DNA of 64,000 nt from Oreohelix idahoensis (Eukaryota > Mollusca > Gastropoda > Stylommatophora > Oreohelicidae): assembly GCA_024509875.1 (NCBI GenBank), contig JAMPIV010019104.1, positions 1-64,000 of the forward strand, given 5' to 3'. The notes below the pieces were generated by a model. The model was not told the origin of the DNA. It made no database searches and saw only the letters and a list, made by a program, of their open reading frames with translations. Positions 23,477-35,280 of the stretch are shown in pieces. Position 1 is the first letter of the stretch, and each line of letters begins with the position of its first letter. The translations under genes were made by a program, and so were the position numbers.

Positions 23477-24568
23477 ATGGACTGTGATACAGATCCAGAA
23501 GATATGAGGCCTATACTAGAGTTTTTAGCTAATGAAGCTGAATATGGCGAGGGATTAAAAGGCCCAGCACTAGATAGATACGTTGTCGATGGTTTTTTGT
23601 TTAATGCTGTACAAGCCATAAAGTTTTTTACTGATGATAACCCTCATTCAAATCCTGAAATGATCATGGCTAGAGATTTGGCAAAGTTGTTAGAATGTCT
23701 ACGTCCGATGGTGTATGATTATACTCGGGCTAGACACAATTATATGCATAAGATTATACACAATATAATCTGCAACGACATGCAGGATGATAACAAAGAG
23801 GAATTAGAAGAGAAGGAGCGGATGAAGAACAACAAGCGAATTGCCCTACAACAAAGAGAAAATTGTTTGCAGGATATTGCTGAAAGGAATAAGTTACAAG
23901 AAACAGTGGCTAAACTCACAAGTGATTTGCATAAATCAAACTTGGAGCTTTCTAGTGCGAAAGCAGCATTAGACTTTGAATGCGGTAAAGTCAAGGACTT
24001 GGAAGTCCAGATAAAGGATAAGCAACGGGTAGTTAGAAATCTTACTCAAGAGATCCAAGAACAGAAAGACAGGTATAACAAATTGAAAGTGGAGACCAAT
24101 GAACGAGAAAAATTATACATAGAGATGTTACATGATGTATGTTTTGGTAAACTTGAGGAGAAGAATACTATAATTCCCGAGGAGATTAATGAGTTGAAGG
24201 AACAAGCTGCTAAAGTCGAAGGTCTTCAGGCTCAGGTAGCCCTACTTCACCCGCAGATAGAAGAGGTGCAAAAGAAGAGATTAATAAAATTGGAACCACA
24301 GAGGAGAACAATTAAAGAAAAGGATGATAGGGAGAATTTGGAGGAGTTAACGGTGCAGAGAAGGAAAATGATTAAGATTGAGAGGTTACTTAGAGAAGAG
24401 AGATGCAAAGTTATAACATGTGATAACTTAAACAGAAAACTAAACCAAGAGATTACTGAACTGAGAAGAAGAGTGAATGGTTTAGTGGACGTGGTTTTAG
24501 GCATCAAAGATTTATCTACTGCTAAGGTTGACAATAGTAGACAGAAGGTTGTTAAGACGCTACGTTGA
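23477..24568 (+). CDS. Coiled-coil Gag-like protein of unknown family
   Basis: An intact 363-residue frame. The start is favoured because the ATG has a good context (ACCATGG) and is the first in a long frame. Residues 1-100 are acidic and probably globular, with a His/Tyr-rich end (TRARHNYMHKIIHNII). Residues 105-345 are almost continuous charged heptads (for example KLQETVAKLTSDLHKSNLEL), predicting a long coiled coil. There is no signal peptide, zinc finger or enzyme motif. I do not recognise a family. Its position as first gene of an LTR element, and the long coiled coil also seen in the Gyp1 and Gyp3 Gag N-termini, suggest a structural Gag-type role. It overlaps the stop of the following degenerate frame by a few bases. 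Confidence 0.75.
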   Translation: MDCDTDPEDMRPILEFLANEAEYGEGLKGPALDRYVVDGFLFNAVQAIKFFTDDNPHSNPEMIMARDLAKLLECLRPMVYDYTRARHNYMHKIIHNIICNDMQDDNKEELEEKERMKNNKRIALQQRENCLQDIAERNKLQETVAKLTSDLHKSNLELSSAKAALDFECGKVKDLEVQIKDKQRVVRNLTQEIQEQKDRYNKLKVETNEREKLYIEMLHDVCFGKLEEKNTIIPEEINELKEQAAKVEGLQAQVALLHPQIEEVQKKRLIKLEPQRRTIKEKDDRENLEELTVQRRKMIKIERLLREERCKVITCDNLNRKLNQEITELRRRVNGLVDVVLGIKDLSTAKVDNSRQKVVKTLR

Positions 24569-25118
24569 ATATTAATGGCTATTGGCGTCAGACCAGCAAA
24601 GATACTTCATGTGTAATATCTAATTGTGGTAATAAATATAACAAACATCATGTTGGTAACCATAAGGATTTGATGAGTTCCACTGCTTGTCATACACAAT
24701 ATAGGCAGTGTGATACAGCAGATAAGCATGTTAACACAGAAAAGAATAACAACAGTTCTGGTAAAAGAGATAACCATAATGTTAGACAGTACCAGGGAAG
24801 CCCATTAAATGGTATTTTTCCAGACAGTCTAACAGATCTCAAAAGATTGATTCTGAAGAGTTTAGAAATTATGGTAGGAATAGTTACATTAAAGATTACA
24901 AACTTGGTAATAATTATTCTAGGAGTCAACAAGATTCATTTACTAGATACTTCTATCCTAGAAGATATGTTAAGCATAACAATGCTAACTGTAGTTCTAA
25001 GCAGAACAAATGGAATGATAAGGGGAATAGTAATAGAGATAATAATTCTCAAAATATTACTACGCATAACCAGGTTAACTGTGTGCAACAAAATCCCAAA
25101 GTCATTGGTAGTAAATAA
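24569..25118 (+). pseudogene. Degenerate Asn/Arg-rich Gag-tail-like region
   Basis: It follows the coiled-coil frame directly in another frame. The first half (24569-24840) is Asn/His/Lys-rich. From 24842 a one-base shift opens a basic, Asn/Ser/Tyr-rich stretch (NYGRNSYIKDYKLGNNYSRS, HNNANCSSKQNKWNDKGNSN) ending at a TAA near 25116. Such low-complexity basic tails are typical of the nucleic-acid-binding end of Gag in this window (compare 8720-8900 and 31500-31845). The two reading shifts suggest decay or frameshifting. Confidence 0.55.
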
Positions 25119-27523
25119 AGTAACAGTAACTATTGATGTCCCAAGTACTACTACTGTTATGTTTTTGGATTACGAGAGAGAATCTCATTGTTGTGTATGT
25201 GACTTTATTTCAGCCTACTACTGGTGTGATGACCGTCATTTTCGGTCAGGTTGACCCAAGCCTCCTGGGTTGTATATTATGTGTGAACGAAGAGTTGGTG
25301 ACATCATATGGAAACCAGATGTTTTCATAGGTAATTGTGTGTTTAACCTATCCGTTTTTCATGATAATCTTAGTTGATTAAAATGAAGATTTTCATTTGT
25401 ATTTTTCAAACAGTAGCAGCTGTGCGATAAAGGTCAGCGTGCCTGTTTTTTCCTTTACCTGTGACAGAAATGTTTGTTACCTTACGACCGTGTGTGCAGT
25501 CAAGCGTAACCCAGCCAGTTTGTTGACCTTGTATTATTAGATGTCATCCCGTGCGGTTTACAGAATACTACACCGGAGTTGTAACCTATTTATTTTTTTT
25601 TCTTTAGAAATTGATTCAAGATTACTACAATGTTTCTTATACTTGATTTTTCTAGGATAATGTATTATTGTATAGTATAATATGATTGTATTGTATAATG
25701 TTTCATTGGATATTGTGTATGTCCATATTTATGCATTATTTGTACTATATCTTGTTATTTACATAATTGTATTGTTGATAAATATTGTACGTATTATCAT
25801 TGTAATGAATTGTAACATTTCATTTTGTATTGACTTGTCTTTGATTGTTATTTTTTCTTGTTGATGAAATTATGGATTTTTTGTATTTACATACACTAGT
25901 CTGAAGACTATTTCATTTGCTCATATTATGTTTGACCATATGTGGTCTGTTGTGAAATTGATACATCAAAACATTGATATGATTCTGCAGGACTAATTGT
26001 TGTGATAGTTTTATACATAATGAGATTGTCAGCCCTAAGCACAAACTCATTGGTTGTGACTATGCGTTAGTCGCTTTCAGAGAATTTTTTGGTTACTAAA
26101 TTTGTTTTTCTTTTTCGTATCTGATTCCATGTGTAGTTAATATATTACCTTATACAAAGGTTATATGAAGAAATTGTTTTGTTATTGAATGTTATTTTGG
26201 AACTAAATTATAACATGTAGAATTGTCAGAGAGAGCAGATACTATTATTTTTTGAAGAATTTAGTAGTCTGACTTAAACACTTTTTCATGAGAAATAATG
26301 TTATGTTTATATGTGCAAGTTGGTATAATGTTAATAGTGTGGTTTTTTGTAGGTGCTCATTTGTGTTTATTTAGAGATGTGTATATTTTTTTTTTGATGT
26401 CTCACATTTTGTTAAAGCTCGTTTCACTTTTGATTTGTCAATTAGTGGTTGAAACTTGAAAAAATTTAAAATACTATTTTTATTTAACTTAACGATTAAG
26501 AAACTTTTTTGTATTGTAATTTTGGAACAATGTATTTGTTTTTCTTTTTGAAAGTATTGTATTTTTTAGGTGTCCAGTGCTTAATATATTGATATGTCCA
26601 CATTAAAAAAAAAAAAGAGAGAAAGAGATAATAATTTTTTTTTTCTTTTGAGATTGTGATATTTGTGTTTTTACAAATCACACTTTTGTGTGTGTGATGC
26701 CTGTGATATTTCATTTTAGTTATGAATAAGTGTTGTAATTTGGTTAAATTATTTATTATGCATTATCTAGTTATATCCTTCGTTAGTGTTTAGTATATAT
26801 ATATATATACTATGTTTTTCTGTTCCATGATTTTCTGTCATGATTGTATTTGTTTACAATACAATGTTTGTTTAGATAGTTATTAGGATGTATTATTACT
26901 TATTCTATACATTCATTTCTTGAATTTTCTTCTTTCTTTTCGGATGATTCTTCGTTTCACTTCATTTCTTTTGAAGCAGTTATACTTTCGTGATGCTTCT
27001 ATGTTTCATCTTGGTGTCACTTAATTCTATTTGTATACGTTTACTTCTTATACTTCTTATACTTCCTTCTTCAGGTTTGTTATGTTAATTATATGGTTTG
27101 GTATGAGGTAGTTTTTATGTCGGTTTTATCTAGTTGAATGTAAGGATTTGATTTACTTGATTGTTATCAAATGGGATTATGGATCTTTGTTACTATATTG
27201 ATTTCATTGCTGAGTTTTGATGTTGATCATGCTTCTTTTGCTTGATCTTATCTGTTACTTTCTATTTATTGTATACTACTTGCTCTACAGTGATCATAGT
27301 TAACTTTGTTTGAAACTGTTTATTTAATGTACGTAGCAAATTATTGTGCATAATTTGTTTTATTGTACACTTGCTTATATTTTTTGTCGAAGTATTATTA
27401 TAACCTTAACATAAGCTAATTTTTGTATGAGTATTTTAGAGTTTAGCTGACCCCTAATTTTTCATTGATGTAGTTTTTGTTAAAAAATGATAAATCATTT
27501 TTTCTCCGGGGGTGGTGGTAAGA
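25119..27523 (+). other. AT-rich noncoding interior of the coiled-coil element
   Basis: About 2.4 kb of T-rich sequence in the position where pol would lie. I looked for RT (YxDD), integrase (HHCC, DD35E) and RNase H motifs and saw none. A few short frames just after 25119 might be a very decayed protease region, but nothing is convincing. The last 20 bases (27502-27523, TCCGGGGGTGGTGGTAAGA) look like a polypurine tract. Confidence 0.65.
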
Positions 27524-29336
27524 TGTTAAGGTTAAAAAGGGAGGTGATACTTTGTATATGGGTTGGTCACAGTAAATTAAGGGTTACATCACTTGAAGAC
27601 TTGATTAACGGTAAAATTGGGTGAACAAATATATGATAGAGGTCATAGGGTACAGATAGCGTCATGAGCGCCGTTCTGTATTGTTAGAACTGTAAATAGT
27701 TCGCACGGCTAGTCCGTGGAAGGGACTGAGCGGTGGTGAACTGCGAAGTCCCGTGACTGTTTAGGCGGGAGTTTTTGTGACCGCTTGCAGTCGGGTTCTG
27801 ATGTTGACAGGGTGAAGTCAACGAAGGTGTTTTTCTAAGTGTGTGTTCCCGACCAGTGTTCGGTGAAAATGGTAGAGTGTTTTTCAATGTGTGTCTCGGT
27901 GGAGACTTTTTGAACAGGCCTGTAGCTGAATATTCTTCCTGCATATGTATTCTTCCATGTGTTAGGTTATTTTGAAGGTATGTACTTTGATATTTATGAC
28001 TGCAGTGGATGCAGCTTATGAGAGTTTGCACTGTGCACGTTCTATGAGAAGTGCACCACTATTTATTGTGAGCTCTAAGAGATAGCGCTGATGATGATTA
28101 TACTGCCGTGGAGCAGCTTTATGTGAAGATAGACGTTGGTACACGTTCTGTGAGAAGTGCACCAAAAGTGCTATAGAGAGTCCGAGATTTGAAGGACATT
28201 GCTTTGAAGGCCAGGATTGAAGGCCAGGATTTTGTACAGGCCGCATTTGAATTAACTGCAGTAAGAAGATTATGGAGATATTATTAAGGCCAGGATTTCG
28301 TACAGGCCGCATTTGAATTAACTGCAGTAAGATGTTTATGGAGCTATTAGGATGCTATTATGCACAGTGGGCTGATCACCTGCTTGCCAACCAATCTGAT
28401 TACGGAAACAATGATAGATTGTTTGGTCTGTTTTTGTTCCACAAAGACGCCACTAGGCGTGGTGGAAACAGCGATAGATTGATCAATTTGTTGTTGCCCT
28501 AAGACGCCACTAGGCGTACTGGCCACATACTGCTTTGCCGGTTGATGGCTAAGGATGGAAGAAGAAGAAGAAGAAGGATGCTATTATGAAGGCAGTCTTT
28601 GAGGGATTTTGCTATTGTGCATGTTCGATGAGAAGTGCACCACTATTTATGATTAGGCCTTAAGAGTATATAGCTGACGGTGATTATTCAACTGCCGGGG
28701 AGCAGCCTTGGTGGAGAAGGGAGGACATAGTCCTTTGAGGAAAATCGTGATGGTCATCTTCAATGAGAAGTGCATCATTATGCTATAAGTTATGAGGCCA
28801 TATTTATAACTGCGGTGAAGGCAGTCTTTGAGGGATTTTGCTATTGTGCATGTTCGATGAGAAGTGCACCACGATTTATAATGGAGCTCTGTGGGGTGTT
28901 TTGAGCTTATGATTTGACTTACCTATGATTTGTACTGTATGCGTAATCTCCGTCTGTGTTATCGTGACTGTGTGTGTAGCGTTAATAAAACTGTTCATTA
29001 ACCATCACCAGTCGTTCTACGCTACATGGCTTCTATGTGTGTTACTGTGCTGTGACGAAAGAATGCACCAATACACACCCACTTTGAATAGTCAAGGCAT
29101 AGTGACAGCAGCAACCAATATTTATATAATGTAACGCTGTGTGGGCGTATACATACATATATCTATATCAGACAGATTCTTCTATTCCCCACTGATATCA
29201 ATGAACATAGCGGTATCAGTGTTGGCGTCCATTAACATTGATATGTCTTTATTATCAGCATTCTGAATGGAACCTTTCTTGAATGAACCTTTTCGGGTAT
29301 TATCAGTGGTATTGTCTAATTGACTTACACTTATCA
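27524..29336 (+). repeat. 3' LTR of the coiled-coil element, with LINE insertion
   Basis: Length is 1,813 bp including a 226-bp insertion (213 bp plus a 13-bp duplicate). It shares long identical stretches with the 5' LTR and keeps about 370 bp (28746-29113) absent there. It holds five hairpin motifs (28033, 28139, 28617, a weak one near 28753, and 28846). Confidence 0.9.
28363..28575 (+). mobile_element. 5'-truncated RTE-like LINE 3' end
   Basis: This 213-bp insert is flanked by a perfect 13-bp duplication, GGATGCTATTATG (28350-28362 and 28576-28588), and ends in (GAA)n. Its second half matches the 3' end of the minus-strand LINE at 56798-57345 (ttgttgttgcc, gacgccac, ggcggctaaggat-like blocks). 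A block with GACGCCACTAGGCGT occurs twice within it. Confidence 0.85.
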
Positions 29337-29340
29337 ATAG

Positions 29341-29430
29341 TCAACATCTGATAACCTGTTTATGATTTTGTAAGGATCTTTCCAAGAAATAAGCAATCTA
29401 TTATTGTCACAGTATAGACATTCGCCGAAA
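29341..29430 (-). pseudogene. pol: Gypsy integrase C-terminal fragment
   Basis: The minus strand reads CDNNRLLISWKDPYKIINRLSD, matching the GPY/F region of Gyp1 (HNNRLLITWRGPFRIISRISD). It is the upstream piece of the integrase whose tail continues at 21443. Homology fades by about 29430. Confidence 0.85.
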
Positions 29431-30872
29431 TATTAAGTTGGTCACGCCGGGGAGTGACAACATTGTTAGAATAAAAAACCCGTCTGGTCAGGTGACTCAG
29501 AACGGAAGAGGATATAAAAATTTTGGCGCAAAGCAGTAGATGTGATGGCCGTCGTCCCTGGAGGACGTTGTCCCTTTGTTAGCAGTTTTGCTGAGAGTAT
29601 TTGGATGCCATTGGAGTCATAGTTCTTGCTAGTTATTCATATGGTCAGGATTAGTGCTTTATTTCTCGAGGGGTTGGGTACGTTTTCTCGAGCGGCTTTT
29701 CTGTAGACCATGCATGATTTTTTATGTTGCATTTGAGTATTGCTTTACTACAGTACAGGGCTTTGCCGGTGAGCGAAAGTCATGGTGTTATTCCCTGGAT
29801 TGAATATGTCGGTGATGATGTTACCGTTAGATTGAGTTGTTGTTTATAGCAAGCTAGAATGGTATTTATATTGCATTGTTTTCTCATATGTATTGCCAGC
29901 CGTGTATGGCTTCTGTGTGTGCAGTATTTATTAAAGGGACTGTACCTGCTTCAGGTGTTATTGGTTAATTAATGTCAGCTACTGTATGCTATGGTCGTCC
30001 CCTAGTGGTTTGAGCCAAGTGTATGAAAGTATCCATAAAATCCATAGTGTAAGTAATTTATCTTTGACATCTGGATGGCTCGTCTATTCTGTAGGCAGTG
30101 GGGCCTGTGGGTTTTCTGTGTATTGTAATATGTAATTCCCAGCTAGCTGGCTTCTAGATGGAATATTATTGATAGCAAGACCGTGGAGCCTGTGTTTGCT
30201 ATAGTCAGGCCATTAAGAATTGTACACACAGAGTATTGGAAGTTTGCAGCCGTGTTGGCTCCTTCACATTCACTGCCAGTTCACGGGAGTGAGTTATTTT
30301 CAGTTGTCCAGTAGAGAGTCAGTGTGTTTGTCAGTGTAGTGTACTGTTTACGGTCGTTTGACCTGGGTTACGGTGACTGACCTAATTTCTGCGTCTCAGT
30401 TGTAATGGCTATTTTCATTCAGTTTATGCGTTTCAGTTTTGTAGTTCATACTGTGTTGCACGTTTAATTTTCGTGTTGTTTACACTGTAGGTGGCAGGTC
30501 TAGGTACAAGTGCGGGAAATAATAGGTTAGAGTTGCAGCGTGCGTCAGACAGAGCAGTTTGGTGTATTTCATGATCTTATTGGTGGTTGACAACAGTGAT
30601 CCAGGAGGAGCAGCGGAGTGTTGGGGTGTTGGTACCATCTAGCTAGACTGGCCCAGACGGCAAATGGAGTGTCATATGGGAGATAGCTTGGTCAACCTCG
30701 GTATAGGGTGGAAGGAGATTGGTGTTAGGAAGTTATAGATGATAGGAGGTTGATAGGGTGTTTGGTACCTCATGTCATTGGTTTGGACATCTTATCTGGA
30801 CCTTACTACTCAGATGTGCCCAACCAGGGGTGAAAGTTGACGCCTGTGACGTTACCTTACCACGCTTATTAT
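29431..30872 (+). other. LTR-like block replacing the integrase core
   Basis: About 1.44 kb occupies the place of the integrase N-terminus and core between the fragments at 29341 and 30873. On the plus strand there is a purine-rich CCGGGGAGTGACAACAT, then TGTTAGAATAAAAAACCCG (29464) that could start an LTR, and a TATA-like GGATATAAAAATTTTGG near 29511. Near 30573 TTGGTGGTTGACAAC resembles a primer site. No second LTR, duplication or coding region is visible. Confidence 0.4.
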
Positions 30873-32793
30873 CATCACTCATATTATCATTGGTGGGATC
30901 ATTATCATTAATATCATCCTCTAGCACAATATCATCATTATTCTGATTTAACATATCAGCACGAGCTTGTGCTCTGGTAGTAACAGCGTTAGCCGTTATT
31001 AAGTACCTCTTTTCCCATTTCTCAATGTCCTGTCTGGAACATTCCTGGATCCCTGGGATGTTTCCAAGGATAATCCCAGCGACAGGCGTATTTAACAAAC
31101 ACGCCAGCACTCTACCAGTAAAATAAGGTGTATCAAAAAACACCCCAGCCGTAGGATAGTTTTTTACCGTTCCTCCAAAAGTAATACATTTAACTTCCTT
31201 TCCTGTGTAATCTGATGGGTCCACCATCGATCTCCGTATTCCAATCGTAGTTGCCCATGTATCTTGCAACAGAGAAACCAATTTATTGTTTACAAAACCC
31301 TTATCCAATACCAAGGAACCTGTGTTTTCAACAGATGACATAACAGGCAAAGTGTGTCCACATAAAAGTCTTGGCACACTCTGTGGCTGAAACAAAGAAC
31401 TGCATTGAGTACAATTAGTACTATTAGCTAAGTCAACGCTACAAGCATTTGCATGAGCAATAGGCACATTGTTTTGGCTTGTATTATTGTTACTGACCTC
31501 CACGACAGCGTTAACACGTTCTGGATTTCTTGACTGTCGATAATTATTGTTCTGAAAAGAACCTCTGTTGTTAGAGTAATTGTCATTACTCCTCTGGAAT
31601 GACCTATTACCTCTGCCTGATCTGGCATTATAACTTCCTCTATTCTGGTAATCATTATATCTGTTTGATGATTGAGGTCCATAATAATCATTATTATTAT
31701 TATAGCTATCATATCTCTGAGGCTGTTGAGATTTCTTATTAAAGTTATATCTGCCTCTATTATTACTATATTGAGCATTTTGATTAAATCTATAATTCTT
31801 GTTAATGCTATTGGATCTTTTTCTAGAATTGTTAAAATTCATCACTCTGGCTGAAGCTGCTGGAAGAGAATCCTTAATGTTATCCTTACTTAAATTCTTG
31901 TTTGGGTGTGCAACCTGGTGTTGTCTACCAATGGTTTCACACCGACAAATTATCTGGTTTTCTCTACTGCAAAAAGGATAAAAAAATCTCCACTAATGGA
32001 GGACACAACATTATCTCTGAGGATTAAGTCACACAAACCCTCAAATGTCTTTTCAAGTTTAGCAAGATCAATCCATCTAGAAAAGTACATCTTTATTGAG
32101 GCAATAAATTCTGTAAAGTTCTTTGCAGAATTAGGCACTAGTGATCTAAATTTCAGTATATAGCCATACTCATCCAATTGGAATCTCTTAAGTAGTAGTA
32201 CCTTAACAGCATTATAATTATTTCTAGATTGCTCATCCATGGTACACACAGCCGTAAATGCTTCTCCGACCAATAAGTTCACGAGCCTACTAGACCATGT
32301 AGATTTATCAATACTAATCTCATGACAATAAGTCATATCTAGAACGAAAGCATGAGATATCGTCTATGGAAGAGTTAAATTTTGGCAAATTTATCTTGAC
32401 AAATTTGTTATGATCTCTTCTATCATCATCAACATTCCTGACATTCACATGAGGTTGTTGCAATCTCAATTTCTCAAGTTCAATCTCAGCGAATCTAATA
32501 TCTTGAGCTTGTTTAGCTGCTAATTCAGCTTGAGCATAGGGTAATTTTTCTTTTTCAAGAGCTAACTCTTCTGCTCTTCTCTTCTCTTCAAGAGCCAAAT
32601 CTACTGCTCTTCTCTTCTCTTCAAGAGCTATTTCTTCTTGTCTCCTTTTTTCTGACAATTCTTCAACTTCTTTTTTTCCTTCTCTTTCTAATTGTCTTTG
32701 ATCTCTGAGTTCCTTTTCCACATAGGTTCTCAAAATCTCACCTTCCATTCCAAACTCTTTTCCAAGTTTCATGAAATACTCTGCAGTAGCCAT
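30873..32793 (-). pseudogene. gag: Gypsy Gag-protease block (same family as Gyp5)
   Basis: The start at 32793 reads MATAEYFMKLGKEFGMEG. Charged coiled-coil repeats follow (EEKRRAEELALEKEKLPYAQ), then capsid (KINLPKFNSSIDDISC; 32336-31950), a frameshift near 31970, an Asn/Arg/Tyr-rich basic tail (31845-31500), a Cys-His block (CTQC ... LLCGHTLP) and a protease-like region. At the protease active site the sequence is LQDTWATTIG, so the Gly of the usual D-T/S-G triad is a Trp. The linker (NQNNDDIVLEDDINDND) follows and is cut at 30873. This copy should be protease-dead and unable to retrotranspose alone. Confidence 0.88.
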
Positions 32794-34057
32794 GATTTAC
32801 AATTATTGTGCTTTTCAATAGCAACAAATATGTAAATTTCTAATATTATTACTTTATGAATAATATTTTCAATTATAATATCACCACTTCAAATTTCACC
32901 ACCTTGATGCAATAATAGCAAAATCTATAGATGTTAAGGATGCAGCATAAAAGAAAAGTACAAACAAGTAGACAGAATACAGTGATTAGAGCCCAAAAGA
33001 AGCAAATTCAAATAGAAAAACTTAGGCAGAACTACAGTATATGCTTTGAACAAATTAATAAGCTCTTTTCACACTTATGACAATACATCACGATTTTTTT
33101 ACAACATTTATAACATCTATTAAATGAAAGATAGCCAGGTTAGACGCACAGTTTCACAAACAATAATATAGAGAACTAAAGAAAACAAATATATAGGACT
33201 GGAAACAATTACAAATGGTCCACTTAACAGAACTTCACAGCTAACAATCACATGTCATGATTATTTCAATAGTAGCAGTATACACTCAGCTTTTTATATG
33301 CCGGCCCCACTATTTGAAACAATCACACTCCAAACCTTAAAGTACGCTCATGAATCTATCGACTAGTCGAAACGGTATTGACAGATTCACAAGTCCCTCC
33401 TACCTCCCACAGATTAAATACACCACGACATTAAAACAGGCAACATGAATCTAATATCCTAATATCATAATCCTAGCGCAGGCAAACAAAGATAATTCAA
33501 TCACACGCTGTATGAAACATAAACGTGACTTATCTTAATGCCAGGCCAACACAATCCTCACAGATCCTCTATTCGTTCCTTCCAACACCGATGCGAACTG
33601 GACACAAAAGACCGCTCACTAGGTCTAGCAACCCTGCAACAGATGACACGATTCAGAATCCACTTGATTCACCGTTGTCATAAAAATACGCCATCTTCGG
33701 CAGAAAATATTGATGCTTTCATACATCAGGATGCAGCCGGTATAATATTCTTAAAAAAATTGTTCTTTCAATCATCGAACAGCTAAAGGACTGCAAAGCG
33801 AACTTGTATTCAGGCCTTCTCGGAAACTAGCAGATGACACGTGCGCCATTTTGTAGAACTGGAACAAAGCACGATTGCATAGGAACGTCTGTAGCGAAAA
33901 ATGATGAAAAAAGGCTATCGATCAGAAGAAGATCATCGGCTTGCTGCCCCCAATAACTGTTGGGGTATAGATTGTAGCTTATCTTCTCCCCACCCGAGTT
34001 CTTATTTAAGTCATCAAGTAGCTGGTTTTTGGCTTCCAGCTTGTCTAGGGTATATTT
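32794..34057 (-). other. Leader and probable LTR of the Gag-protease block
   Basis: Sequence from 32800 to about 33140 matches the region upstream of Gyp5 Gag (14103-14441) on the opposite strand, so it is element leader or LTR. A TTGCA-TCAAGGTGGTGAAA junction near 32903 could be the LTR end and primer site. The rest (33140-34057) has no match in the window. Confidence 0.5.
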
Positions 34058-34674
34058 TGTAACAGGCCTCTAATTCCAACTTTTTAACACAGCCTTAGAA
34101 TGTGTAATCAGTCTTCAACAGTCAGAAACTTGACAAGGCCAGTTTGACGTTGAAGCACACATAATCATTTTTAATGTAGAAATGAGCTCCTTATATATTG
34201 CATCCATAAAATATATTAATCAATGGCATTCACTAGCCAGTCCATGCAATCAGTCTAACGTCATGTAGACTAAGGACAAGATGTATGATGCATACTGCTG
34301 AAATCTTTAATGATATCGTTCCACACTCACTCCTTTATTATTCAGCATCCATCTGTCCATTTAATTATAATCAAGCATAGACTCCATACTGAAGGACGAC
34401 CTAGCTGATATAAAAATTCGCAACGACTCTAACCCAAGAGTACACTTTCTGGAGCTCGTCAACAAACAATTCTTTCACACACAGTGAATACACATCGAAA
34501 GAGGACTAATGCTAGCCGATATTTGCCACGCAAAGCCGGACGAGCATCGTCTGCAAAATATTAGCAGACTATGTGACGTACTTCCGGAGTAGTCCGGGCA
34601 ACGACTATCAACAAGGAAGTATGTATACAAACCCTGTCGAGTGCGATAAAACCGTTATGAATTTACTCATAACA
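34058..34674 (+). repeat. LTR-like sequence, uninterrupted copy
   Basis: This 617-bp TGTAACAGG...CATAACA sequence, with a TATA-like box near 34407, matches 16254-17742 without the hAT element. It therefore shows the empty hAT target site. Flanking five-mers differ, so it is not a simple solo LTR with an intact duplication. Confidence 0.65.
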
Positions 34675-34887
34675 CTACTCTCTGGCGTCTGGTCTGCATG
34701 ATGAAAAAAGGAATAAATCCGGGGCCTTTAATTAACATGCGAGTCTTTACGGTCGAAAAGTTCGCCCATAAGAAATTTTATTTCACGCTTAGTTTATTTT
34801 GTAAAACAATCCCCAGTGTATGGGAATTTTGATTCGTATCATCCACTTACGAGCCTATTATCTTTTGGGAAGGTTGTTTATTTTGAA
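34675..34887. other. Unassigned spacer with hairpin at LINE 5' junction
   Basis: No gene. Near 34870-34905 an imperfect inverted repeat (aaggttgttta / taaacaacctta) spans the start of the adjacent LINE copy, as if a small inverted fragment was added at its 5' end. Confidence 0.5.
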
Positions 34888-35280
34888 ATAGATCAATAAA
34901 CAACCTTAGATAATAGATGTGCAGATGATACAATTGTGTTAGCTGAAAGTGATCTGGAATTATAAGAACTGGTGAAACAAGTAAACAGCATAAGTCGTGA
35001 ATATGTTCTGGGCACTGACATTGAGAAAACGAAAACTATGATAATTAGCAAAACAGACGATAAGCCAACGTTAAAAATAAAGATAAATGGATAACTTCTG
35101 GACCAATTTAAGAGGTGCTCATATCTTGGTCATATAACAACAGAAAACAACTGATATGAAACAGAAATCAGGAAGAGAATAGGAATGGCCAAAGCTACAT
35201 TCAACAGCATGAGACAAAGACTAACAATCTAAAAAATTAGCTTACAAATTAAAACTGAGAATCATCAAATGTCATATATA

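Larger units (their letters stand above)
21444..29336 (+). mobile_element. Polymerase-less LTR retrotransposon with coiled-coil ORF
   Basis: This 7.9-kb plus-strand element has LTRs at 21444-22658 and 27524-29336, both starting TGTTAAGGTT and ending CTTATCA, with a 4-bp ATAG duplication. A purine/G-rich tract precedes the 3' LTR. The only good coding region is a 363-residue coiled-coil protein plus a degenerate Asn/Arg-rich continuation. No RT, integrase or RNase H is visible, and 2.4 kb of AT-rich noncoding DNA fills the rest. It resembles LARD-type non-autonomous elements but keeps a Gag-like gene. It sits inside the integrase of a minus-strand gypsy element. Its autonomous partner is unknown; similarity of termini to 29464 hints at one. 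Confidence 0.85.
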
